DNA of 64,000 bases. It comes from Parascardovia denticolens DSM 10105 = JCM 12538 (lineage in GTDB: Bacteria; Actinomycetota; Actinomycetes; Actinomycetales; Bifidobacteriaceae). Under the pieces are notes generated by a model. It did no database searches, had not been told where the DNA came from, and was given only the letters and a program-made list of their open reading frames with translations. Where the stretch lies: assembly GCF_001042675.1 (NCBI RefSeq), contig NZ_AP012333.1:1426001-1490000 (forward strand), given 5' to 3'. Below, piece after piece: positions 53,062 to 61,641 of the stretch; position 1 is the stretch's first letter, and each line of letters begins with the position of its first letter. The position numbers and the translations under genes are program-made.

Positions 53062-54417
53062 CTATCGTGACCCCTGGCGGTTCAGCCGGCGGCCATGGCG
53101 CGCGTACCCGAGGATGATGAGGAGGAAAGCGGCCAGAAGAAGAATCCACAGGCTGGACAGGCCGAAGACTGGGCCGAAGGAATCCAGAAGACGGCCGCAG
53201 AAGGCGGACCCTAGGGCGGACCCGATGGTGTTGGCCGTCGAAAGCCAGGAAAGGCCTTCAGTCAGGGAGGAATCGGGCACGATCTCCTTGATCATGAGGT
53301 TGCCGGTGGCGAAGATGGGGGCGATGGACAGGCCGAAGACCACTTCGATCAGGCCGATGACCAGGAAGTCATGGGAGTGGGCGAAGACGGCGATTCCCAT
53401 GAATCCCGCCATGAGGAAACCCATAAGCAGGAGGAGGCGGGTCCAAGGATTGCCCTGATGTTTGCGCGAGCCGAAAATCAAAGCGCCGGCGCAGGAACCG
53501 ACGGCGAACATGGCCAGCTGGACCCCCAGGAAGCGGGATTGGCCGGACGAACGCATAAGGGCGGTCATGGCTTCGTCGAAAGCGGAAAAAGAGGAGTTGA
53601 AGACCATGAAAACGAAGCATAGGATGAGGATGCCCGGGTAGAGGAAGGCCAGTTTCTTGGGATGAGCGTCCTTCAGGGGCCCTTCCGGGGCGGATCCGGC
53701 CTCGGGAGGAAGGGCCGCAGACCCCTCTCCCGGCTCCGCCCGATCCTGGCCCAGATCGGCTTCCTTGATCTCCGTCAGCGTGCCGATGGCCCTATGGCTC
53801 GCCGACGGCAGGAGGAAAAAGATGAGACCGCCGATCCCGTTGGCGGCGGCGCAGACATAGAAGGGCAAGGTGGGGGAAACTGCCGTGGCCAAGGCGGCCA
53901 CCAGGATGGGACCGATGATGAAGGCGGTCTCGTCGATGGCAGATTCCAAGGAATAGGCCGTATCCAGCAGGGAGTCCGTGCTTTCCCGGGCCGTGGCCCA
54001 AGCCCAGCGGGTCCTCACCAAGGCACCGACGGAGAAGGAGGTCAGTCCCAGGAGGACGGCCAGAAGGTAGAGGAGGGGCAAGGGGGCCCGGGCCTGGGCG
54101 GCCAGGGCGAAGGAGACGTAGAAGAGGACCTGGAGGAGGGTGAGGGCCAGACCCAGCTTCTTTTGCCCCCACCGGTCGAAAAGACGGGCGTAAATCGGGG
54201 TGACCAAGGCCGCGGAAAGCACGTAGACGGCGGTCATGACCCCAGCCGTGGTCCAGTTGTCATAAAGCTGGTTCAACATCAGGATGATGCCCAGGGAAAC
54301 CATGGCCATGGGCATGCGGGTCAAAGCCCCGGTTGAGGAAAAGGCCACAGCCCCAGGCAAGGCGAAAATCCGCCGGTAGGGGGATACCTCCGTCTTCCTG
54401 GCCGTCATCGTCATCAC
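53062..54417 (-). CDS. MFS transporter, substrate unknown
   Basis: A 451-residue major facilitator with about 12 transmembrane segments. The loop 2-3 motif ARLFDRWGQKKLG is of the general DHA/EmrD-like type, and a long hydrophilic loop (about 205-260, Glu/Ala/Pro-rich) splits the two halves. Substrate cannot be predicted; a drug or metabolite exporter is most likely. Several ATGs are close together at the start (54417, 54414, 54408) without a strong ribosome site. Two palindromes 30-60 bases upstream may bind a regulator. Confidence 0.88.
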   Translation of the reverse strand: MMTMTARKTEVSPYRRIFALPGAVAFSSTGALTRMPMAMVSLGIILMLNQLYDNWTTAGVMTAVYVLSAALVTPIYARLFDRWGQKKLGLALTLLQVLFYVSFALAAQARAPLPLLYLLAVLLGLTSFSVGALVRTRWAWATARESTDSLLDTAYSLESAIDETAFIIGPILVAALATAVSPTLPFYVCAAANGIGGLIFFLLPSASHRAIGTLTEIKEADLGQDRAEPGEGSAALPPEAGSAPEGPLKDAHPKKLAFLYPGILILCFVFMVFNSSFSAFDEAMTALMRSSGQSRFLGVQLAMFAVGSCAGALIFGSRKHQGNPWTRLLLLMGFLMAGFMGIAVFAHSHDFLVIGLIEVVFGLSIAPIFATGNLMIKEIVPDSSLTEGLSWLSTANTIGSALGSAFCGRLLDSFGPVFGLSSLWILLLAAFLLIILGYARHGRRLNRQGSR

Positions 54418-54449
54418 AATCTTTCGTCACGGGGGTAGTAGATGAAAAG

Positions 54450-54480
54450 CGATGTATAATTATCGTTTTTATACCGTATA
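54450..54480. promoter_or_regulatory. Palindromes upstream of MFS gene
   Basis: CGATGTATAATTATCG (54450-54465) is an imperfect palindrome and TATACCGTATA (54470-54480) a perfect one with 5-bp arms. The minus strand reads GATAATTATACAT, which could hold a -10. A repressor site is inferred only. Confidence 0.4.
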
Positions 54481-54588
54481 CCCTTCGATTTTCAAATGAA
54501 TAAAATGATGATGCCCGATTCCAGGGACAAGAGCGGGAGGAGGCTGGTCACAGGGCAAAACGACCAGGAAGCTCACTTGGGCACAGGC

Positions 54589-55395
54589 TTAATCCGACAA
54601 ATCCTCCGAAGGCGACCCCAGATAGGTGAACTTATCCAGGGGCTCCCCCAGAGGACCGGCCACGCCGATCCTTTCCTCGATGCGGAGCATCCCCCGGTAT
54701 TCGTAGAACATGTAATTGCAATCCGTATCCGTATACAGGAAGTAGCGCTTCACCCCGGCCTGATCCAAAAGGTCCAGCATGGCCAGCCACAGGCTCTTGC
54801 CCACGCCTTGGCCGCGGACGGATTTGTCGACGATGAAAAGGACCACCTCCGCCTCGGTATGGGATCGATGCTGGTCGTAAAGACGACGGGTGTCGCGGTC
54901 GTCCTTCATGATGCTGTCCGCGTAACGGCCCCCGTCCGGCACCCAGGAACGCAGGAAGGCGACGTGATCGCGGTAAAGCCGGTCCTGACCCGCAAGGGCG
55001 GGGTGGGCATGGGGATCCAGGACGAAGACGTCGGCCAGGATGACCCCCACCGGCCGGCCCGCGACCTGGGCCACCAGACCGTGGGTCGATTTGAGCAGGT
55101 AAAAGAGGAAGTCGAACTTCGCCGCCTGGAGCCTGCGCTGGGCGCGGGATTCCTCCCAGGCCTGGTCTCCCCGACCGGCGGGGTCCCCCCTTTCTGGGTC
55201 GGAAGGCAGGTCGGCCTTGAACCAGGTCTTTTGGACGATCCGGGCCAAGGGATCCACGTCCTCCTCTTTCAAAGGACGTAGGACCAGACCGGGGAAGGGC
55301 GGAAGCCCCGAAGCCAGGTCCGGGGTCGGGCCCAAGGTCGGGTCCGAAGTCGGGCACGGATCCGAAGATGGTTCTTCATTCTTGATATCGGTCAT
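54589..55395 (-). CDS. GNAT-family N-acetyltransferase
   Basis: A 268-residue acetyltransferase. The acetyl-CoA site is LFIVDKSVRGQGVGKSLWLAM near residue 185 (Q/RxxGxG/A motif), followed by YTDTDCNYMFYEYRGM in place of the usual motif B. The N-terminal 45 residues are Asp/Pro/Ser-rich and probably disordered. AAGGAGG is just upstream of ATG 55395, so the frame extending to 55476 is not used. Substrate unknown. It is separated by 80 bases from the aldo/keto reductase upstream. Confidence 0.88.
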   Translation of the reverse strand: MTDIKNEEPSSDPCPTSDPTLGPTPDLASGLPPFPGLVLRPLKEEDVDPLARIVQKTWFKADLPSDPERGDPAGRGDQAWEESRAQRRLQAAKFDFLFYLLKSTHGLVAQVAGRPVGVILADVFVLDPHAHPALAGQDRLYRDHVAFLRSWVPDGGRYADSIMKDDRDTRRLYDQHRSHTEAEVVLFIVDKSVRGQGVGKSLWLAMLDLLDQAGVKRYFLYTDTDCNYMFYEYRGMLRIEERIGVAGPLGEPLDKFTYLGSPSEDLSD

Positions 55396-55475
55396 GATCC
55401 TCCTTATCGGCGAGGGATGAGGGACAGACGAAGGAATCCGCGCCGGGTTTGACGCAGGTGGGCGGAGGGGAATCA

Positions 55476-56516
55476 TCAGTTGGCGGGGGCGATCCGGTCA
55501 ATGGCGGCCAGCTCCTCCGGGCTGAAGGAGGTCTTCTGCACGGCCTGGGCGCAATCCAGGATCTGAGCCGGTTTGGAGGCCCCGATGATGACGGTGGAAA
55601 TCGGCCCATCCACCCCGTTGCGCAGGATCCAGGACAGGGCCATTTGAGCCAGGCTTTGCCCGCGGGAGGCGGCCAGGTCGTTCAAGTGGAGGATCTGCTC
55701 GTGCCGGGAGGCCACATCGGACCGGTGGAGGAAGCGGGGATCGTGGCCCACCCGGCTGTCGGAGGGGATGCCGTCCAGATAGCGGTCGGTCAGCAGGCCT
55801 TGAGCCAAAGGCGAATAAATCGCCAGGCCAATCCCGGCCTCTTGAGCCACGGACTTGAGGCCGCCGGACTTCTCCCCGGTCTCATCGGACTCGATGTGAC
55901 GGTCGAAGATGTTGTAGCGGACCTGGTTGATGACGAAGGGGGTCCCCTGTTCATGCAGGATCTGCGCCGCCCGGGCGGTAGTGACGGCGTCGTAATTGGA
56001 AATGCCGGCGTAAAGGGCCTTGCCGGAGCGGACCGCCTGGGTCAAAGCCCCCATGGTCTCCTCCAAAGGGGTGTCCGGGTCCATGCGGTGGCTGTAGAAG
56101 ATGTCCACGTAATCCAGGCCAAGCCGCCCCAAAGACTGGTCCAGACTGGCCAGCAGATACTTGCGGGACCCGAAATCCCCATAAGGACCAGGCCACATAT
56201 CGAAGCCGGCCTTGGTGGTGATGAGCAGCTGGTCGCGGTAAGGCTTGAGGTCCATGGCCAGGATCCGGCCGAAATTGCGCTCGGCAGCCCCATAATCAGG
56301 CCCGTAATTGTTGGCGATGTCGAATTGGGTGATGCCGGCGTCGAAGGCGGTCCGGCACATGGCCCTCATGATGGAGAAGGAGGAGATGTCTCCGAAGTTA
56401 TGCCACAGGCCCAAGGAGATCTGGGGCATCTTCAAGCCGGAGCGGCCACATCGCGAATAAGGCATCCGACCGTCATAACGATTCTTGTCAGCCACATAGG
56501 CAGGCGTCAGATCCAT
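55476..56516 (-). CDS. Aldo/keto reductase (YghZ-like)
   Basis: A 346-residue NADPH-dependent reductase of the AKR14/YghZ type (glyceraldehyde 3-phosphate reductase in E. coli). Landmarks: RCGRSGLKMPQISLGLWHNFG, NNYGPDYGAAERNFG with the tyrosine-aspartate-containing active site, FYSHRMDPDTPLEETMGAL with the catalytic histidine region, and VIIGASKPAQI for NADP binding at the C-terminus. AAAGGAG precedes ATG 56516 by 5 bases. The physiological substrate (methylglyoxal, glyceraldehyde 3-phosphate or others) is inferred. Confidence 0.93.
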   Translation of the reverse strand: MDLTPAYVADKNRYDGRMPYSRCGRSGLKMPQISLGLWHNFGDISSFSIMRAMCRTAFDAGITQFDIANNYGPDYGAAERNFGRILAMDLKPYRDQLLITTKAGFDMWPGPYGDFGSRKYLLASLDQSLGRLGLDYVDIFYSHRMDPDTPLEETMGALTQAVRSGKALYAGISNYDAVTTARAAQILHEQGTPFVINQVRYNIFDRHIESDETGEKSGGLKSVAQEAGIGLAIYSPLAQGLLTDRYLDGIPSDSRVGHDPRFLHRSDVASRHEQILHLNDLAASRGQSLAQMALSWILRNGVDGPISTVIIGASKPAQILDCAQAVQKTSFSPEELAAIDRIAPAN

Positions 56517-56604
56517 ACCAGCTCCTTTGCTCGAAAACCTCATGAGTGATAAACATTTTAGCGCCGGCCGTTCCGAAGTCGTCAGGAATCGCCGGCAGGC
56601 GGCC

Positions 56605-59600
56605 TTATTCGTCCTCGACCTGAGGAAAGGCGGCCGTATCGGGGTCGGCCTGCGCCTCGTCATCGTCCAGGAGCCCTTGACGGATGCGGGCGACCAAGGC
56701 CGCGGTCAAGGCCTCCTCGATCCGTCGGCGGCTGCGATGGGGGCAGACGATAGCCCGGTCCTCCTTCCGTTTTTCCCCGACGTAGTAGAGTTCGGCGTCG
56801 ATGGAGTCGATGTCGATCCCCATAAGGTCGGAGAACATGAGCCGGTAGATGTCCAGCTGGGCCAGCTTCTCCTTGACCTGACCGGGGTCGGTCGGCTTGT
56901 GGCCGGTCTTCCAGTCCACGATGGTGAAGGTCTCCGGCTTGTCCGGATCATCCAAAGAGCCGTAGAAGACGGCGTCCAAAGAGCCTCGGAAATGATGGCG
57001 GCCCCCCCGCCCGTCCTCGATGGTGTCCGTGATGGACTGTTCCACGGCGAAGGCCGGGCGGCTGGCCCAGACGGAATGAATCAGGTTCTTCTTCCAAGCG
57101 GTCATGCGGGGGGAGGGTGACAGGTCCGCCACCTCCTCGGCCCCTTCTCCCCTACCGGTCTGGGCGGCGCATTCCAGCTCCACCTCCTCTTTTTGCCGCT
57201 GACGCAGGGTGAGGATTTCGCCGAAATCCACCCGGCGGCCGGCGGAGGAGGACAGCGAGGCGGGGAGGATGAATTCCTGGGCCCAGGCATGGAAATCGGT
57301 CCCGGCTTGGGCCAGGTCTGAGGTGGCCTGGGGCATGGGACGATAATAGGCTTCGGCCGCGGGGGCGGATGCGGAAGATGCCGCCTTGCCTATGGCCATC
57401 TTGGTCTTGTCCGCTTTGCCCTTGGTCTTTTTGCTCTTTCCGTCCTCCTGCGATTCCTCCTCCAATTGATGGCTGAATTCCTTCTGGATGGCTGTCACAT
57501 TGACCAGGCCATTCGTCAGATAGTCGGCGAAAGAAGAGGAGGCAAGGGAAGAGAAAGAGGACTCCCCGGAGCCTCTCCCCTCCTGCCCGGGGACGAAGGA
57601 GGAAGACCGGCGCCAGGCCCTGGTCCGCAAGGCGGCCTGGGCCAGGGGACCATCAGTCAGGGTGCCACCAGTCAAAGGGACAGAATCAGCAACCAGCCCG
57701 CTTCCGGCCTCCCCCGGAGAGGAATCCGGCTGATCGGCGGATGCGGAAAGACCCATCTCCTGGACCCGGCCCCGGGCCGCGCGCACCATCCGGGCGCTTG
57801 ACTCCAGCACGTAATCGGTCAGGGAATCCTGCCTCATGGGCCACAAGAGGGGCCGGTCCACCACTTGGGAGCGCAGGGAATCCTGCAGAGCCTCCCCAAC
57901 CACTTGGTCGCGGAAACGGGGACCTTCCAAACCCAGGAAGAAGCCCACCGGCCGGACGCAGGCGTCCTGCTGGGGAAGGCTCAGGGACGAGGTGTCGGCC
58001 ACGACCAGGACCGGATCCTCCTGCTCCAAACGGGAGTAGGCCCCGAAGAGTTCCAGCCAGAAATCCGAGGCGAAACGGCGCAAGTCCATGGCCTGGGAAT
58101 CCAGCCAAGCCCGCTTCCGGCCGGGGTCGACGGCCGGGACCCGCCCTTCCTCTTGAGCCCTGGCTCCACCACCGGCGGCGGGAGGATCGATGAGGCCCAA
58201 CTGCAAAGCGTCACTCACCGTGGTGAAGTGGACGGAGTCATAAAGGCGGTCATCCACCTTATTGACCGCGCTTTCATATGTGGTCAGGAAAAGGTCGTAC
58301 TCGGCCCGAGTGAAAGCCACATAGGCCAGACGGCGTTCGTCGTCCAAAAGGGCTTGTCCGGTTTGGGAACGCAGACTCATGGGTCGCTTGGAGACCGGCT
58401 CCAAGCCTGGGGAGTAAAGCTCCCCGAGGGCGAGGCTGATCTTCTTCTTGATTTGGATGAGATTGCCGGTCGCTGATTTCTCTTTGCCGGTCTTGGTCCT
58501 CTGAGGGGTCAGGAGCCGGTCCAGCTCCTTCTGATCGCCTTCGGCGGCGGCCCGCAGGAGATAATCAAGGGCGGTCTCCTGGCGGTCTGAGGCGCCTTTC
58601 TTGCGCAGACGGATGCGAGTCTCCGCGGTCGAGACGGCTTGGGAGGTCTCGTCATCGGTCAAGGCCTTTTCCAAGGAATCCACGTCGGCGAAGGCCCCTG
58701 CCAAATGGGAAGCGTCGGGGAAGGCCGGGAGCAGGCTCTTATCCGCCCTGACCGGGGTGGGGACGGCGGTCGGGGTGAAGACCCAGGACTGGGCTTCGGC
58801 CGAATACACAGGGTCCTTATATTGACGCACCGCTTTGATCCGGCCCCATTCGGCCCCGTCGCGGGCCAGGGCCTGGCGACCGGCCGGGTCCTCCCTCAGA
58901 CGGTAGCCGTCGTCGGCGTCGGCTTGGACCAGGTCGGCCAAGAAATCCTCATCCAACAATCCCCAGGCAGCTGCACTTGCATCTGAACCTGCATCCACAG
59001 CCATACCTGCATTCGTATTCGTCCGAGGCAGGACGGTGGCCTTCAGATGGTCCCCCTGATTTGAGGGGAAGACCCCTTCCACCATCCCGCCGACGGCCAC
59101 GGCGTCCCATTGCAGCCCTTTGGCCTGATGGATGGTCATGACGACCACGTCCGGCTGAGGTCCGTCCTCCTGCTCGAGGGAGACCGGGGAATCCACCCCC
59201 GGATTCTCCTTGTTGGCGTTGAGCCAGGCGACGAAGCCCTGGATGCTGGCCGTCTGCCCTTCGGCGATCTCCTGATGGTAGGTCTGGGCCAGGGAAAGGA
59301 AGGCGGGCAGACAGGAGACGGGGACGAAGCCAGGCTCCCAGGAGGCCTGATCATCAGTCTCCCTCTTCCCCGCCCGGATCCCGGCTTTGATGGCCTGGCC
59401 GACGGCGGAATCCACATCCAAGGTCAGGGCCCGGGCCGCCGTCTGCAGGATCTCCTCCATGGGTTGGTCGAGACGATTCTTGACGGTCATGATCACGACC
59501 GAGGCCTTCCGCAGGCGGCTCAGGGCTTGCGGGCTCAGACCGGACCGGAAGGGCGAAGACGATTCCAGCAGATCCCCGTCGGTCAGAAGGTCCGTCAGAT

Positions 59601-61629
59601 AAACGCCTGTGGGCAGGCAGGCCTTCAATTCCTCGACCCGGGTCCGGACCTGCGGGGGAAGATCTCCGTCGCCTTCAAGACCGAGCAGGGTCCTCACCGC
59701 CGAATCCTTGTATTTCTGGTCGGCTTTCTTGGCCAGAGCCGCCAAGACGATCAGATCCTTCTTGGCCAGGCCGAAACGGGGGGTAGCCAATAGGCGCAGA
59801 AGTGCTGAGCTGTCGGTATGGTCGGTGACCACGGTCAACAGGGCCAGAAGGTCCTGGGCGCCAGGGCTCTCCCAGAGCGACTGGTCCCCCACCACTTGGT
59901 AGGTCAGCCCCTGCCGGGTCAGGCCTTGCAGGTATGAGTCCATATGCCTCTTCGAACGCAGAAGCAGGGCTACATGGGTCTTGTTCAGCTCCCGCTGATA
60001 ATCGGTCTGGCTCATGGGCTCACCGGACGACTCCGCAGTCCGCTTCCGGCGCTGGACGCGATCGCGGGCCCGAGCGATGGCTTCTTTGGCGAACCGGGCG
60101 ATCCCATCGGCCTCCTGGTCCATGGTCTTGTAGGCCATCAGACCCAGGACGGCCTCCTCCTTCGGGTCGGTCGGTTCGAGCTTTTCGACCGGGACCTCTT
60201 TCCTGACCGAAGTGGCCGTCCTGCCCAAGGGGTCGGGGGCCGGCCGCCGCATGCCGGCCGTCAACCGGTTGGCCGCATCCAGGATGATGGCCGGGTTGCG
60301 CCTGGTGTAGGTCATCTTATGGATTTGGCTTTCCTCCATCCCGTAATCGTCCAAGAACATGGCGAAAGCCCCGGGACTGGCCCCTCGCCAGGCGTAGATT
60401 GATTGGAAGGGATCCCCGACGGCGGTCACGAAACTGACCAGATCTTGGGCTCCGGCAGGCCTGGTCCCCTCCCCCGGCCTGAGGGGCTTATGGAAGAGGG
60501 CGTTGAGGAGCTTGGCCTGCGTGGTGGAGGTGTCCTGGTATTCGTCCAGGAAGACATGCGAGTATTTCTGCCGGAATTCCTGGCAGATCCAGGGGTAATG
60601 GGCGACCAGGCGGAAGGCGCCGATGGTGAAATCGCTGAATTCCACCAGGCCCTGGTCCTTCTTGGCTTGATCATAGGCGAGGACGAAATCCACCAGCATC
60701 TCCCGCCGGCGGGTGACCTTGAGCAGACAGTCGCACAGATTGGCCTTGTCCGTCAAGGCCTTCAGCCGTTCCTTATATCCCTTGACTTCCTCGGTCCTCT
60801 TGCTGAGGTCCTCAGGTTTGGTCTGGTCCAAATCGGCCAAGGCCTGGTCGACCTTCTCCTTCATGGGACCCACAAGGCGGGAGAACTCCTGATCCCAGGC
60901 CCGGATCCGACCGATGGCCGCCTCCACGGTATCGCACTCAGGTCCGATCATGGAATTGCCGATTTCAGCGTTCAAAGCCAGGGTGTCTTTGACCAGGCCG
61001 GGGAATTTGCCGATTTCGGAACTGGTGGAATCATTGCCGTCCGACCCGCCAGACCGCCCGTCCTGCCCGGGCCGTCCGAAGGAATCGGCTGGGCCGGAGA
61101 AATCGAAGGAGGCGCCGGACGAGGCGGAATCCGTCCCGGATCCGAAGTCCTGCGCATCGGACGAAAAAAGATCCTGGGCGTACTGGGCCACATGCTCTCC
61201 CACCACTTCGGAGGCCAACTGATAGGCCCCGGCCTGGCTGAGGGGGGCGGCCGACCCATCCAAGCCGACCAAGGCCCCGTATTGGCGGACGATGGATTGG
61301 AAGAAGGCGTCGTAGGTGGAGACGGTCGGGTGAAGGAAGCCGGCGTAGCTCAAGCCCGGCCGGCCGGCAGATTGGTCGGGGGAAAGGGAGGAGGTCTCTT
61401 TGGTCACCCGGTCCAGGAGTTCCCCGGCCGCCTTGCGGGTGAAGGTCAGGCCAAGGATCTTATGAGGGGCCACCCCATCGTCTGTGATGAGTTTGGCTAT
61501 CCGCTTCGTCATCACATAGGTCTTGCCCGATCCGGCCCCGGCTACGATGAGCAGGTCCTGGTCGGCGGGAGCCTGGATGATGTCTTCCTGCTGTTCGTTG
61601 GCTTGCTCAGCCGCTGTCCTTTCGCTCAT
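56605..61629 (-). CDS. UvrD-family helicase-nuclease subunit (AdnB-like)
   Basis: An unusually long 1674-residue helicase-nuclease; mycobacterial AdnB is about 1100. Helicase motifs in order: VAGAGSGKTYVMTKR (Walker A, near 31), LDEYQDTSTTQAKLL, VGDPFQSIYAWRG, MTIHQAKGLQWDAV and YVAFTRAEYDL. The C-terminus has a RecB-type nuclease (GSLDAVFYG; IVDWKTGHK). Ser/Gly-rich inserts lie near 155-205 and between about 1390 and 1470. It should process double-strand breaks together with the upstream gene, 12 bases away. The start follows a GGGGG ribosome-like run. The name is by analogy; AddA/RecB relatives are alternatives. Confidence 0.9.
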   Translation of the reverse strand: MSERTAAEQANEQQEDIIQAPADQDLLIVAGAGSGKTYVMTKRIAKLITDDGVAPHKILGLTFTRKAAGELLDRVTKETSSLSPDQSAGRPGLSYAGFLHPTVSTYDAFFQSIVRQYGALVGLDGSAAPLSQAGAYQLASEVVGEHVAQYAQDLFSSDAQDFGSGTDSASSGASFDFSGPADSFGRPGQDGRSGGSDGNDSTSSEIGKFPGLVKDTLALNAEIGNSMIGPECDTVEAAIGRIRAWDQEFSRLVGPMKEKVDQALADLDQTKPEDLSKRTEEVKGYKERLKALTDKANLCDCLLKVTRRREMLVDFVLAYDQAKKDQGLVEFSDFTIGAFRLVAHYPWICQEFRQKYSHVFLDEYQDTSTTQAKLLNALFHKPLRPGEGTRPAGAQDLVSFVTAVGDPFQSIYAWRGASPGAFAMFLDDYGMEESQIHKMTYTRRNPAIILDAANRLTAGMRRPAPDPLGRTATSVRKEVPVEKLEPTDPKEEAVLGLMAYKTMDQEADGIARFAKEAIARARDRVQRRKRTAESSGEPMSQTDYQRELNKTHVALLLRSKRHMDSYLQGLTRQGLTYQVVGDQSLWESPGAQDLLALLTVVTDHTDSSALLRLLATPRFGLAKKDLIVLAALAKKADQKYKDSAVRTLLGLEGDGDLPPQVRTRVEELKACLPTGVYLTDLLTDGDLLESSSPFRSGLSPQALSRLRKASVVIMTVKNRLDQPMEEILQTAARALTLDVDSAVGQAIKAGIRAGKRETDDQASWEPGFVPVSCLPAFLSLAQTYHQEIAEGQTASIQGFVAWLNANKENPGVDSPVSLEQEDGPQPDVVVMTIHQAKGLQWDAVAVGGMVEGVFPSNQGDHLKATVLPRTNTNAGMAVDAGSDASAAAWGLLDEDFLADLVQADADDGYRLREDPAGRQALARDGAEWGRIKAVRQYKDPVYSAEAQSWVFTPTAVPTPVRADKSLLPAFPDASHLAGAFADVDSLEKALTDDETSQAVSTAETRIRLRKKGASDRQETALDYLLRAAAEGDQKELDRLLTPQRTKTGKEKSATGNLIQIKKKISLALGELYSPGLEPVSKRPMSLRSQTGQALLDDERRLAYVAFTRAEYDLFLTTYESAVNKVDDRLYDSVHFTTVSDALQLGLIDPPAAGGGARAQEEGRVPAVDPGRKRAWLDSQAMDLRRFASDFWLELFGAYSRLEQEDPVLVVADTSSLSLPQQDACVRPVGFFLGLEGPRFRDQVVGEALQDSLRSQVVDRPLLWPMRQDSLTDYVLESSARMVRAARGRVQEMGLSASADQPDSSPGEAGSGLVADSVPLTGGTLTDGPLAQAALRTRAWRRSSSFVPGQEGRGSGESSFSSLASSSFADYLTNGLVNVTAIQKEFSHQLEEESQEDGKSKKTKGKADKTKMAIGKAASSASAPAAEAYYRPMPQATSDLAQAGTDFHAWAQEFILPASLSSSAGRRVDFGEILTLRQRQKEEVELECAAQTGRGEGAEEVADLSPSPRMTAWKKNLIHSVWASRPAFAVEQSITDTIEDGRGGRHHFRGSLDAVFYGSLDDPDKPETFTIVDWKTGHKPTDPGQVKEKLAQLDIYRLMFSDLMGIDIDSIDAELYYVGEKRKEDRAIVCPHRSRRRIEEALTAALVARIRQGLLDDDEAQADPDTAAFPQVEDE

Positions 61630-61641
61630 GACAGCCCCCTT

